The position numbers were made by a program, and so were the translations under genes. Shown one piece after another: positions 1-7,884 of a stretch of 41,569 nucleotides of DNA. The stretch's first letter is position 1. The number at the start of each line of letters is the position of its first letter. The notes beneath the pieces were generated by a model. That model saw nothing but the letters and a program-made list of their open reading frames with translations, was not told the origin of the DNA and made no database searches. This DNA comes from Burkholderia catarinensis (lineage in GTDB: Bacteria > Pseudomonadota > Gammaproteobacteria > Burkholderiales > Burkholderiaceae), in NCBI RefSeq assembly GCF_001883705.2, contig NZ_MDEQ02000042.1:1-41569 (forward strand), given 5' to 3'.

Positions 1-100
1 TGACCCTGAACCAGAATTAGTCCCGGTCGGAAGTGGAGATTTCCGGCTTGTGACCCTGAACCAGAATTAGTCCCGGTCGGAAGTGGAGATTTCCGGCTTG
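1..100. repeat. Perfect 50-bp tandem duplication of the IS left end
   Basis: Bases 1-50 and 51-100 are identical. Each copy starts with the element's terminal sequence TGACCCTGAACCAGAATTAG and continues into the 3' coding end of the transposase. Only the second copy is contiguous with the rest of the IS. Because the window begins exactly at a repeat boundary, more copies could lie to the left, or this could be an assembly artefact at a contig end. Confidence 0.95.
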
Positions 101-924
101 GTTGAGTTGTCAGGCAAGGCGGATTCCCTTGCCTGATGGGCGAATTCGGCGGGCGTCATCCACTGCAATGCGGAGTGGGGACGAACCTCGTTATAGTACG
201 TGCGCCAGTCGTCGATTTTGCTCTGCGCATCGGCCAATGACAAGAACCAATGCGCGTTCAGACACTCCTGCCGGAAGCGCCCGTTGAAGCTTTCGACCTT
301 GGCGTTGTCAGTGGGCGTGCCCGGTCGGCTGAAATCCAGTTCAACGCCATGTTCATAGGCCCAGCGATCCATTGCCTTCGAGATGAACTCGCTGCCATTG
401 TCGACCTTGATCGTGCCAGGATGCCCGCGCATGGCAGTGATGCGCGTCAGCGCTTCGACCACATGCTCCCCCTTCAGACTTTGCCCGACCTCGATGGCCA
501 GGCATTCCCGTGTGTAGTTGTCGACGACGGTCAGTGTCCGAAGACGTCTCCCGTCGAACAGTGCATCTGCAACGAAATCCATGCTCCAGATTTCGTTGAT
601 CGTAGTCACGATATGCTTGGGCTGCCGTAGTCGTGCCGACTTGTTGCGCCGCGGCCGCTTATGCCGCAGCGACAGGCCTTCCGCGCGATACAGCCTGTAG
701 ACGCGCTTGCAATTATCTCGCCAGCCTTCCCGTCGCAGGACCACGTGAACGCGTCGGTACCCGTAGTGCACGCGCGTGGCGGTGATCTCCTTGATACGCA
801 TGAGCAGTGCCGACGAATCGCGCGCGACTGACTGATACCGATACAGCGAACGAGACATGCCAAACAACGCGCAGGTCTTCGTCAGACTGGTCCGATAGCG
901 ATCGCGCAATTCATCGATCAACAT
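67..924 (-). CDS. IS3-family transposase OrfB (DDE integrase core)
   Basis: This 285-residue protein is the catalytic half of the IS3 transposase. It has an N-terminal HTH_21-like region (about residues 40-100) and an rve integrase core. The catalytic triad is visible as D116 (context SMDF), D175 (VDNGSEF) and E211 (KVESFN), giving the D,D-35-E spacing typical of the family. The stop codon at 67-69 lies within the terminal inverted repeat region, so the last residues are encoded by the 50-bp unit that is duplicated at the window edge. It is probably made mainly as an OrfAB fusion by -1 frameshifting from orfA, because its frame is open upstream of the ATG across the slippery site. Confidence 0.95.
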   Translation of the reverse strand: MLIDELRDRYRTSLTKTCALFGMSRSLYRYQSVARDSSALLMRIKEITATRVHYGYRRVHVVLRREGWRDNCKRVYRLYRAEGLSLRHKRPRRNKSARLRQPKHIVTTINEIWSMDFVADALFDGRRLRTLTVVDNYTRECLAIEVGQSLKGEHVVEALTRITAMRGHPGTIKVDNGSEFISKAMDRWAYEHGVELDFSRPGTPTDNAKVESFNGRFRQECLNAHWFLSLADAQSKIDDWRTYYNEVRPHSALQWMTPAEFAHQARESALPDNSTKPEISTSDRD

Positions 925-941
925 GCGCCGACGGGCAGGCT

Positions 942-1208
942 TCAGAGCTTTTTTGCGAGTACGTCCTGCAGCATGGCCTTGTCCAGGCTCAGGTCCGCCA
1001 CAAGTCGCTTCAGCTTCGCGTTTTCCTCTTCGAGCTGGCGCAACCGGCGCAACTCAGAAGGTCCCAACCCTCCGAATTTCTTCTTCCAATTGTAGAAAGT
1101 CGCCTCGCTAATTCCGAGCTTGCGGCAGATCTCTTCGACCTTCGTACCCAGCTCGGCTTGCTTCAGCGCAAATGCGATCTGCTCTTCCGTAAACTTGCTC
1201 GTCTTCAT
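942..1208 (-). CDS. IS3-family transposase OrfA (helix-turn-helix, leucine zipper)
   Basis: This 88-residue protein carries an HTH_Tnp_1 domain (about residues 5-50, with the typical ISEATFYNWKKKFGG helix) followed by a coiled coil (about 55-80) used for multimerisation. The ATG at 1208 was chosen because homologues begin at MKTSKFTEEQIAF. The longer reading frame to 1241 adds only eleven unlikely residues. It ends 17 bases before the orfB ATG, and the two are in adjacent frames. Confidence 0.93.
   Translation of the reverse strand: MKTSKFTEEQIAFALKQAELGTKVEEICRKLGISEATFYNWKKKFGGLGPSELRRLRQLEEENAKLKRLVADLSLDKAMLQDVLAKKL
948..954 (-). other. Programmed -1 ribosomal frameshift site (A6G)
   Basis: On the minus strand the orfA frame reads GCA AAA AAG CTC TGA. 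This is the classical A-AAA-AAG slippery heptamer of IS3 elements. A -1 shift joins it to ...KALKPARRR-MLIDEL, in frame with orfB and with no intervening stop, producing the OrfAB transposase. No downstream pseudoknot was modelled. Confidence 0.8.
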
Positions 1209-1286
1209 GGCATGGCCTTCGTGTCCGCTTGGACACATCATGCCGAATTTCTATACTTTTGAACCGGACTATTTCTTGGGTCAGGG

Positions 1287-2201
1287 TCATGCGCCCTGGA
1301 ACGCGAGCGGCACCATCGTGAAGAACACCAGGCACAACAGGCCGGAGTAGAGGATCGCCTTGACGGTATCGCGACGAGGGTCGCGGAACTCGCGCGTGTA
1401 GCACACTGCTGTTTCGAACCCGTACGTCGACCATGCCGCGATGAACAGGCCTCCGGCCATCAGTTGCAGCCCGGCGGCGCTCCATGTGCCGTCGATCACG
1501 TGGCCCGCCGCGTCCTTCGCGAGCGGGTAGAGCGGCAACAGATGCGCTTTCGGCAGATCGCCGCTGAGGATCGGATAGACGCCGACGATCAGTAGCGGCA
1601 ACAGGGCCGCGATCGCCAGGATCATCTGTAGTTTCGCGGCGTGCAGGATGCCGCGGTGCTGGATCGCGAATGCGGCCAGCAGAATGATCGCGCCGATGAT
1701 GAAGGTCGCGTTAATGCGGAGTGTCAGGCCACTTGCAAGCCAGCCGAGATCAAGAAGTGTGATTTGCCACGTGTTGATCGCAGCGGTTGGCTGGAACAGC
1801 ATGTTGAGAACGTAGCCCGCGCCCATGCCTGAACCGATGGCGAGAACGGGCGACCACGCGAACCAGTTGCACCATACGGACAGTGGCGCGAGCAGCTTGC
1901 TGTAACGCACCCACGCGATTGCACCGTATACGGATGCCCCTCCCGATTTATGCGGAAAGAGGCCCGCAATTTCCGCATACGAGAATGCCTGGATGAAGCC
2001 GAAACCTATCGACAGCATCCAGACGATCCACGATGGCTTGCCGACCGTGGCGGCGATCGAGCCTATCGAGAAAAGTACTAGCGCGGGAACGCCGCTGGCG
2101 ACCCAGAATGCCCCTGTCCAGCCGATTTTTCGATGCAGACCGGCCGTTTCTGTCTGGAGTCCAGAGAGACTTCCCTGTACTCCCTCGTTGATTGAACTCA
2201 T
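1287..2201 (-). pseudogene. APC-superfamily amino-acid permease, 3' end removed by IS insertion
   Basis: About 304 residues remain of a protein that normally runs 450-520. It starts at a good ATG (2201) preceded by GGAG. At least seven hydrophobic segments of an APC amino acid/polyamine/organocation transporter are visible, including the conserved first helix region (GWTGAFWVASGVPALVLFSI). The last codons and the TGA (1287-1289) come from the IS right end, so the C-terminal transmembrane helices are missing and the protein is almost certainly non-functional. The gene has its own 5' region, separated from the upstream ETF operon by a terminator. Its place next to amine-oxidation genes suggests it once imported their substrate. 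Confidence 0.88.
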
Positions 2202-2348
2202 GTTTGTCTCCGACGATACGCGAATCGGCTCGCGCTTCTGGACGATCTGCGGTCAATAAAGCCGGAGCAACTGTCATGAAGATGTACTCCTTCGGAGGTA
2301 GCGTGGGTTTGCTTATGCTATTCGTGCAGGATCGTAGGGCTGTTAAGC

Positions 2349-2386
2349 AAAAAGGCATGTCAGTCGAACCTGACATGTTTTTTTGC
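2349..2386. terminator. Bidirectional intrinsic terminator after the ETF-QO operon
   Basis: There is a perfect 8-bp stem, CATGTCAG (2356-2363) with CTGACATG (2370-2377), around a 6-base loop. Seven Ts follow on the plus strand and five Ts after CC on the minus strand. The flanking A and T runs extend the pairing. It lies just downstream of the ETF-QO stop on the minus strand and separates that operon from the truncated permease. Confidence 0.9.
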
Positions 2387-2413
2387 GTTTTCCGCTGGAC
2401 ATAGTTGCCGGAA

Positions 2414-4087
2414 CTAAATCCCCGAGTAGTTAGGCCCGCCGCCGCCTTCCGGCGTAACCCACACGATGTTCTGCGTCGGGTCCTTGATGTCGCAGGTCTT
2501 GCAGTGCACGCAGTTCTGCGCGTTGATCACCAGCCGGTCGCTGCCGTCGTCGTTCTTCACGAATTCGTACACCGCCGCCGGGCAGAACCGCCCCTCCGGG
2601 CCCGCGTACGTGCGCAGGTTCACGTTCACCGGCACGTTCGCATCCTTCAGCGTCAGGTGCGCCGGCTGGTTCTCCTCGTGGTTCGTGTTCGACACGAACA
2701 CCGACGACAGCCGGTCGAACGTCAGCTTGCCGTCCGGCTTCGGGTACACGATCGGCTCGCACTGCGACGCCGGCTTCAGCATCTCGTGGTCCGCGTGCTT
2801 GTGGTGCAGCGTCCACGGCACGTTGCCGCCCATCACCTTCTGCTCGAGTCCGACCATCAGCGTGCCCAGGTACAGCCCCTTGGCCATCCACTGCTTGAAG
2901 TTGCGCGCGCGGTACAGCTCCGTGTACAGCCACGATTGCTTGAACGCGTCCGGATAGGCGTTGAGCTCGTCCGACTGGCGGCCGGCCTGCACCGCGTCGA
3001 ACGCGGCGTCCGCGGCCAGCATGCCGGTCTTGATCGCCGCATGGCTGCCCTTGATCCGCGACGCGTTCAGGAAACCCGCGTCGTCGCCGATCAGCGCGCC
3101 GCCCGGGAACACCGTCTTCGGCAGCGACAGCAGCCCGCCGGCCGTGATCGCGCGCGCGCCGTACGACACGCGCTTGCCGCCTTCCAGGAACGCGCGGATC
3201 GACGGGTGCGTCTTGTAGCGCTGGAATTCCTCGAACGGCGACAGGTACGGGTTCGTGTAGCCGAGGCCCACCACGAAGCCGACCATCACCTGGTTGTTGT
3301 CCATGTGATACAGGAACGAGCCGCCGTATGTATCCGACTTCAGCGGCCAGCCGGCCGTGTGGATCACCAGGCCCGGCTTGTGCTTGGCCGGATCGATTTC
3401 CCACAGTTCCTTGATGCCGATCCCGTACGCCTGCGGATCCGCGTTCGCGTCGAGCTTGAATTTCGAGATCAGCTGGCGGCCCAGATGGCCGCGGCAGCCT
3501 TCGGCGAACAGCGTGTACTTCGCGTGCAGTTCCATGCCGAGCTGGAAGTTCTCGGTCGGCTCGCCGTCCTTGCCCACGCCCATGTTGCCGGTCGCGACGC
3601 CCTTCACGGAGCCGTCGTCGTTGTACAGGATCTCGGCGGCCGGGAAGCCCGGGAAGATCTCGACGCCCAAGGCTTCCGCCTGCGTGCCCAGCCAGCGCGT
3701 GACGTTGCCCAGCGAGATCACGTAGTTGCCGTGGTTCTTGAAGTTCTCGGGCAGCGCCCAGTTCGGCGTCGTGACCGCGCTCTGCTCGGACAGGAACAGG
3801 AAGCGGTCTTCCGTCACCTCGACGGTGAGCGGCGCGCCTTGCTCCTTCCAGTCGGGGAACAGTTCGGTGATCGCGCGCGGATCCATCACCGCGCCCGACA
3901 GGATGTGCGCGCCGATCTCGGAACCCTTCTCGAGCACGCACACGCCGATTTCGGTGCCTTTCTCGGCGGCCAGCTGCTTGAGCCGGATCGCCGCCGACAG
4001 CCCGGCGGGGCCGCCGCCGACGATCACGACGTCGTATTCCATCGATTCGCGCGGGCCGTAGTGTTCGATAAGGGAAACGTGAGACAT
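2414..4087 (-). CDS. Electron transfer flavoprotein-ubiquinone oxidoreductase (ETF-QO)
   Basis: This 557-residue, full-length enzyme is a monotopic membrane-associated flavoprotein that passes electrons from reduced ETF to the quinone pool. The N-terminal FAD-binding motif VVIVGGGPAGLSAAIRL lies at about 19-35. A second FAD segment (FPGGALIGDDAGFLN) lies mid-protein. The C-terminal ferredoxin-like part carries the [4Fe-4S] ligands, one Cys in RFCPAAVYE plus CVHCKTC. It follows the hutD stop by 21 bases and is the last gene of a minus-strand operon that also encodes EtfA, EtfB and a SoxB-like dehydrogenase. It may therefore be a pathway-dedicated copy, additional to any housekeeping ETF-QO. 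Confidence 0.97.
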   Translation of the reverse strand: MSHVSLIEHYGPRESMEYDVVIVGGGPAGLSAAIRLKQLAAEKGTEIGVCVLEKGSEIGAHILSGAVMDPRAITELFPDWKEQGAPLTVEVTEDRFLFLSEQSAVTTPNWALPENFKNHGNYVISLGNVTRWLGTQAEALGVEIFPGFPAAEILYNDDGSVKGVATGNMGVGKDGEPTENFQLGMELHAKYTLFAEGCRGHLGRQLISKFKLDANADPQAYGIGIKELWEIDPAKHKPGLVIHTAGWPLKSDTYGGSFLYHMDNNQVMVGFVVGLGYTNPYLSPFEEFQRYKTHPSIRAFLEGGKRVSYGARAITAGGLLSLPKTVFPGGALIGDDAGFLNASRIKGSHAAIKTGMLAADAAFDAVQAGRQSDELNAYPDAFKQSWLYTELYRARNFKQWMAKGLYLGTLMVGLEQKVMGGNVPWTLHHKHADHEMLKPASQCEPIVYPKPDGKLTFDRLSSVFVSNTNHEENQPAHLTLKDANVPVNVNLRTYAGPEGRFCPAAVYEFVKNDDGSDRLVINAQNCVHCKTCDIKDPTQNIVWVTPEGGGGPNYSGI

Positions 4088-4108
4088 GAATGGATAGAGG
4101 GTTAGGTA

Positions 4109-4774
4109 TTAGTATTCAACCGGCTCAAGTGCAATCGAGATCAGGCGGGCATCGAGTGCGACGGAGCTCAGATCGAGTTCCTCGCTGCGGCCGTCAAGCC
4201 ACAGTCCCTGCATCGGCAGCAGCGTCTGGGTGTTGAGCGCGGTGCTGCTGAAGCGCCATTGGCTGGACGCGCAAATCAGCAGATGCGTGGACGCCGTCGT
4301 GACGCGACGCGAATGCGTCGCCACGGTCACGGTAGGTCGGCAGGTGACGCGGCGTGTCATCACGTTGAGCACGTGCGTGGGTCGAACGATATCGGTGGTC
4401 CATACCTGCAAATCGCCGGGGAAGTGTGCAGGCACGAGTGGGTGGGCGACAAGATGCCCGTCCTGCGCGTGGAGTTCGACACTCGAGTTGTCGACCGGGA
4501 CGAGGATCCGGTCGACGCCCGGAAATCGCGAGAAGCGGGCGGGCCTGTCGAGTGTCGCGAGACTGATCCGCCAGTCGATGGCGCCTTCCTGGTTGATGCG
4601 GCTTGCAATCGTTCGCGTGATGCCGGCGCCGTTTGCCCAAGCTTCGGGCGCGACTTGCGTGCAATCGATGAACCGGACGGACGAGTCGTGCGCCGCAGAT
4701 GGCGCACCCCCATCGAGGGAAAGTGGCGCAGGCACGCGCGGGACGATGTCTTCCCCGGAATCGGCGCCCGTCAT
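4109..4774 (-). CDS. HutD/Ves-family cupin-like protein
   Basis: This 221-residue protein has the HutD/Ves signature WANGAGITRTIASR (compare WKNGGGxTREI) at about residues 42-55 and a double beta-barrel layout (WRISLATLDRPARFSRFPGVDRILVPV). HutD proteins usually sit in histidine-utilisation operons, where they are proposed to limit or sense intermediates such as formylglutamate or urocanate; their biochemistry is poorly defined. Here there are no histidine-pathway enzymes other than a HutG-type hydrolase 4 kb away. Its start overlaps the etfA stop by four bases (4771-4774), so it is translationally coupled. An accessory or regulatory role in this amine-oxidation operon is my inference. Confidence 0.85.
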   Translation of the reverse strand: MTGADSGEDIVPRVPAPLSLDGGAPSAAHDSSVRFIDCTQVAPEAWANGAGITRTIASRINQEGAIDWRISLATLDRPARFSRFPGVDRILVPVDNSSVELHAQDGHLVAHPLVPAHFPGDLQVWTTDIVRPTHVLNVMTRRVTCRPTVTVATHSRRVTTASTHLLICASSQWRFSSTALNTQTLLPMQGLWLDGRSEELDLSSVALDARLISIALEPVEY

Positions 4775-5715
4775 GCGCTTCTCCCGGCATCGACGTGACG
4801 TTCGATCGCGGCCATCACGTCGAACAGATCACCCACGAAGCCAACATCCGCAAACGAGAAGATGGGTGCATCCGGATCCTTGTTGACGGCGACGATCCAC
4901 TTCGAATCCTTCATGCCGGCCAGGTGCTGAATGGCACCCGAGATTCCGAATGCAAGATAGGCGTCGGGCGCGACGGTCTTGCCGGTTTGCCCGACCTGAA
5001 TCGCGTTGGGTGCATAGCCGGCGTCGACCGCAGCGCGCGATGCGCCGAGGGCTGCGCCGAAGCGCGAGGCGAGCGTGCCGAGCCGCGCCATGTTCTCGCC
5101 GGACGCGAGCCCGCGTCCACCCGATACGACGATCGTCGCATTCGCGAGATCGATGCCGGCCGCCTGAGCGCCGTTGCGTGCGACGAGCGTCGTCGCGGCG
5201 AATGCGGGCGGCGCATCCACGGCATCGATCGGTGCCGGTTCGGCTCGCGCGCCTGCCGCCGCGAACGACGATGCGCGCACGGTCGCAAAGGTGGTCGCGC
5301 GCGTGCTTTCGACGGTCGCGACGATGCTTCCCGCGTACAGGCCGCGAACGAAGCGCTCGTCGTCCGCGATGCCGGTCACGTCCGCGATGAAAGCCGCGCC
5401 GGCGAGTGCCGCGGCGCGCGGCAACGCATTCCGGCCGAGCGTGCGATGAGCGGCCACGATCAGCGTGTAGCGCGGTGCCAGTCCGGCCAGCAACGCGGCG
5501 AGACTTTCCGGCGTGACGGCACCGGCAGCGTCCGGCAGATCGGGCCGGAGCACCTGGTCGACGCCGTCGATCAGCGCGGCTTCCGCGGCGGCCGCGGGAT
5601 CGAACACCAGCACGTCGACCGGATGCCGGCGTGCCGTTGCTGCGGTCACGACGCGCCGGACCGCGTCCGGCAGCGCATGGTCGGCCGCGGCTTCGGCGAC
5701 AACGAGCGTTCTCAT
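4771..5715 (-). CDS. etfA: Electron transfer flavoprotein alpha subunit
   Basis: This 314-residue protein is the FAD-binding subunit of the soluble EtfAB heterodimer that accepts electrons from flavin dehydrogenases. The C-terminal FAD domain is clear: VVSGGRGLASGENM, GQTGKTVAPDAYLAFGISGAIQH split across about 205-265, then KDSKWIVAVNKDPDAPIF. I placed the start at 5715 (MRTLVVAEA), because this ATG overlaps the etfB stop codon as ATGA (5712-5715) and matches the family N-terminus. The open frame extends further upstream but only as antisense-free shadow within etfB. It belongs to the operon with the SoxB-like dehydrogenase, which is its probable electron donor. Confidence 0.96.
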   Translation of the reverse strand: MRTLVVAEAAADHALPDAVRRVVTAATARRHPVDVLVFDPAAAAEAALIDGVDQVLRPDLPDAAGAVTPESLAALLAGLAPRYTLIVAAHRTLGRNALPRAAALAGAAFIADVTGIADDERFVRGLYAGSIVATVESTRATTFATVRASSFAAAGARAEPAPIDAVDAPPAFAATTLVARNGAQAAGIDLANATIVVSGGRGLASGENMARLGTLASRFGAALGASRAAVDAGYAPNAIQVGQTGKTVAPDAYLAFGISGAIQHLAGMKDSKWIVAVNKDPDAPIFSFADVGFVGDLFDVMAAIERHVDAGRSA

Positions 5716-6491
5716 GTGGAGACTCCTGTATGGGCAAAGACGTTGTGTGCGGCGAGCGCGGCTATCATCGCGTCGATATCGGCAACGCGATGACCTGCGC
5801 GCTGCACGGTCGGCTCGTCGAGTTGCAATGCACGTGACGACGGCGCGAGATCGACCGCGAATTGAGCGGCATGAACGACGGCAAGCGGTTTCTGCTTTGC
5901 CTTGACGCTGCTGGGCAGCGTCACGCGTCGCGGTTCGGCGAGGCGCAGGTCGGCGCTCACGACGGCGCGTCCGGACAGCAGCCAGGTCGCGGTGCCACTG
6001 TCGTCGCCGCAAGTGACGCGCCAGCCGTCGTCTTCAGGCGCGAGCGCGGTTGCTTCGAGTCCCTGCGGCCAGCCGAGCAGGCCGGCCAGCATCGGCGCGA
6101 CGCCGCCGGTGTCGTCGTCGATCGCCTGCTTGCCGCAGAGCACGAGGTCGTACGGCGACGTGCCGATGTAGGCGTGCAGCAGCCGTGCGACGCCCAGCGA
6201 GTCGAGCGACGCGGCGGCGTCGCCGGTGTCGATCAGGATCGCGTCGTCGGCGCCCATGGCCAGACCGGTGCGCAGCACGTCCTGGCAGGCGGGCAGGCCG
6301 CACGTGACGACGCTCACCTGCGCGGCGTGACCGGCTTCGCGCAGGCGCAGCGCCATTTCGAGCGCGCATTCGTCGAACGGGTTGATGGACATCTTGACGC
6401 CGGTCGTCTCGATCGAACCGGCGGAGCCGACCCGCACGCGCACGTTCGGATCGACGACGCGCTTGACGGGCACCAGTATCTTCAGGGGCAT
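5712..6491 (-). CDS. etfB: Electron transfer flavoprotein beta subunit
   Basis: This 259-residue protein is the AMP-binding subunit of EtfAB. It has the family start MPLKILVPVKRVVDPNVRVRV, the NPFDECALE motif (about 38-46) that positions the interface, and the CGKQAIDDDTGGVAPMLA signature (about 123-140). It lies 27 bases downstream of the FAD dehydrogenase gene and overlaps etfA by four bases. This is consistent with co-translation of the two ETF subunits immediately after their presumed donor dehydrogenase. Confidence 0.96.
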   Translation of the reverse strand: MPLKILVPVKRVVDPNVRVRVGSAGSIETTGVKMSINPFDECALEMALRLREAGHAAQVSVVTCGLPACQDVLRTGLAMGADDAILIDTGDAAASLDSLGVARLLHAYIGTSPYDLVLCGKQAIDDDTGGVAPMLAGLLGWPQGLEATALAPEDDGWRVTCGDDSGTATWLLSGRAVVSADLRLAEPRRVTLPSSVKAKQKPLAVVHAAQFAVDLAPSSRALQLDEPTVQRAGHRVADIDAMIAALAAHNVFAHTGVST

Positions 6492-6518
6492 GGGATTGTC
6501 TCGTCGGAAGAGTGTGGA

Positions 6519-7703
6519 TCAGGACACGGCGCCGAGGCCGTACTTGCCGGTGAGCAATGCGCCGGTCGCGAAGCGTTCGAGCGCGTAAGGGGCGAGCGAC
6601 ACGTCGGTCGGGTGTCCGAGCGCATGCTGCGCGAGCAGCTTGCCGATGCCGGGCGACAGCTTGAAGCCGTGGCCCGAGAAGCCGAAGCCGACCACGAGCC
6701 CCTCGATGTCACCGACATTGCCGAGCACGGGATTCCAGTCGGGGGTCACGTCGTAGACGCCGGTCCACGACGATGCGAGCCCGGCCGTCTCGTAGGCGGG
6801 AAAACGTTCGGCGACCTGCGCGCCGACTTCGGCGACGTAATCGAGAGAGATGTCGCCCTGTTCGGTTTCGGGCGCATTCAGCGTTTCGCCAACGACGCCC
6901 TCGGAGACCAGCATCTGGCTGCCGCCATAGCTGCGGTAATACAGCATGCCGGGCGAGCCGAGGTCCTTGAACGCGGGCATCTGGAACGAATACCTTGCGT
7001 CGCATTCGAGTGCCAGCACGGTATGCCGCTCAGGCGTGACGGGCAGCGGTACGTCGATCCAGCCGGACAGTTCCGGCGTCCAGATGTTCTGCGTGCTGAT
7101 CAGTGTGCCGCACGTGAAGCGGCCCGCGCTCGTGTCGACGCCGACGATGCGGCGGCCTTCGCGGATGACGCCCGTGACGGTCGTGCCCTCGAGAATTTTT
7201 ACGCCACGTCGGCGTGCCGATTTCGCGAAACTCGTCGCGACGAGGTAAGCATCGGCGAAGCCGGCTTCCGGTTCGAAGCCGATCAGCGCCGCGTCGTCGA
7301 ACTGCGCGATCGGCAGGCGTGCGCGTGCCTCGTCCCGATCGAGCAGCTGGACGTCGATGTCCATCGCCCGCTGCACGTCGAGCGACGCGCGCAGTGGCTC
7401 GAGTTTCTCCCCATCCGGCGCGCAGATCATGTAGCCGCATTTGACGAGCCCGCTGGATGCCTCGTCGTCGCCGACGTATTCGGCGAAGTTGTTGAATGCC
7501 CACCACGACGAGCGCGCCAGCTCGACGTTCTGGCGGACCGAGTAATGCGTGCGCAGCAGGCCGGACGATTGCGACGTGGTGCCTGCGCCGATCATGCCGC
7601 GTTCAATGACGAGGACGTTACGGGCGCCGAGCGATGCAAGATGATGCGCGACCGACGTGCCGATCACGCCGGCACCGATCACGATGAAGTCGAAATGGCT
7701 CAT
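6519..7703 (-). CDS. FAD-dependent amine oxidoreductase, sarcosine oxidase beta (SoxB)-like
   Basis: This 394-residue DAO-family flavoprotein starts with the Rossmann motif FIVIGAGVIGTSVAHHL (about 6-22) and ends with GFGFSGHGFKLSPGIGKLLA, the C-terminal FAD-binding signature of SoxB, MgdA and dimethylglycine dehydrogenase-like proteins. It is the first gene of the operon with etfB-etfA-hutD-ETF-QO, so it probably oxidises an N-methyl or secondary amino acid and hands electrons to ETF, not oxygen. No alpha, gamma or delta sarcosine-oxidase subunits are present. The glnT-glxBCD genes nearby make N-methylglutamate a plausible substrate (inference); sarcosine, dimethylglycine or another N-substituted amino acid are alternatives. 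The start at 7703 has AGAGGG upstream. Confidence 0.88.
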   Translation of the reverse strand: MSHFDFIVIGAGVIGTSVAHHLASLGARNVLVIERGMIGAGTTSQSSGLLRTHYSVRQNVELARSSWWAFNNFAEYVGDDEASSGLVKCGYMICAPDGEKLEPLRASLDVQRAMDIDVQLLDRDEARARLPIAQFDDAALIGFEPEAGFADAYLVATSFAKSARRRGVKILEGTTVTGVIREGRRIVGVDTSAGRFTCGTLISTQNIWTPELSGWIDVPLPVTPERHTVLALECDARYSFQMPAFKDLGSPGMLYYRSYGGSQMLVSEGVVGETLNAPETEQGDISLDYVAEVGAQVAERFPAYETAGLASSWTGVYDVTPDWNPVLGNVGDIEGLVVGFGFSGHGFKLSPGIGKLLAQHALGHPTDVSLAPYALERFATGALLTGKYGLGAVS

Positions 7704-7760
7704 GGTTTCCCTCTGGGTAGACGACGAGCCGATTCTAGGGAGCCGTGATGCTGTCGAATT

Positions 7761-7783
7761 TTGTATTAGGCAAACTTATGCAA
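7761..7783. promoter_or_regulatory. Candidate LysR-regulator operator in the divergent intergenic region
   Basis: This is an imperfect dyad, TTGTATTAG (7761-7769) and CTTATGCAA (7775-7783), with 7 of 9 positions paired around a 5-bp centre. It is of the AT-rich T-N11-A type used by LysR proteins. It lies between the oppositely transcribed SoxB-like gene (start 7703) and the lysR gene (start 7885), the normal position for a LysR site controlling both. The rest of the 181-bp gap shows nothing else I can assign. Confidence 0.5.
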
Positions 7784-7884
7784 CGTGCCCGGAAGTGCTC
7801 ATTCAGCACCCGGGTGAACCGAACCGGCGCACGATTCGTCGCGTATTGGCGGAATGGTCCTCCTCCTCGGCATCTGGAGCCTTT

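Larger units (their letters stand above)
51..1289 (-). mobile_element. IS3-family insertion sequence (IS407-like), about 1.24 kb
   Basis: The element has two overlapping-frame transposase genes (orfA, orfB) on the minus strand and imperfect terminal inverted repeats. The left end reads TGACCCTGAACCAGAATTAG and the right end, reverse-complemented, reads TGACCCTGACCCAAGAAATA, so they differ by small indels and substitutions. The right end at 1289 lies inside the amino-acid permease gene and supplies its new stop codon. The target duplication cannot be tested because the left flank is not in the window. Both ORFs look intact, so the element may be active. The IS407 group assignment is from protein recognition only. 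Confidence 0.9.

Noticed and set aside
2405..4105. 566-codon plus-strand ORF opposite ETF-QO
   Set aside because: It is a long Arg/Val/Leu/His-rich antisense shadow of a high-GC gene, with no recognisable domain. The minus strand encodes a complete ETF-QO.
5862..7748. 628-codon plus-strand ORF opposite etfB and the SoxB-like gene
   Set aside because: Its composition is typical of an antisense high-GC frame, and the opposite strand carries clear family motifs.
7657..7884. Longer LysR start at 7657
   Set aside because: It would overlap the coding sequence of the divergent FAD enzyme and adds 76 residues absent from the LysR family. ATG 7885 has a ribosome binding site and normal length.
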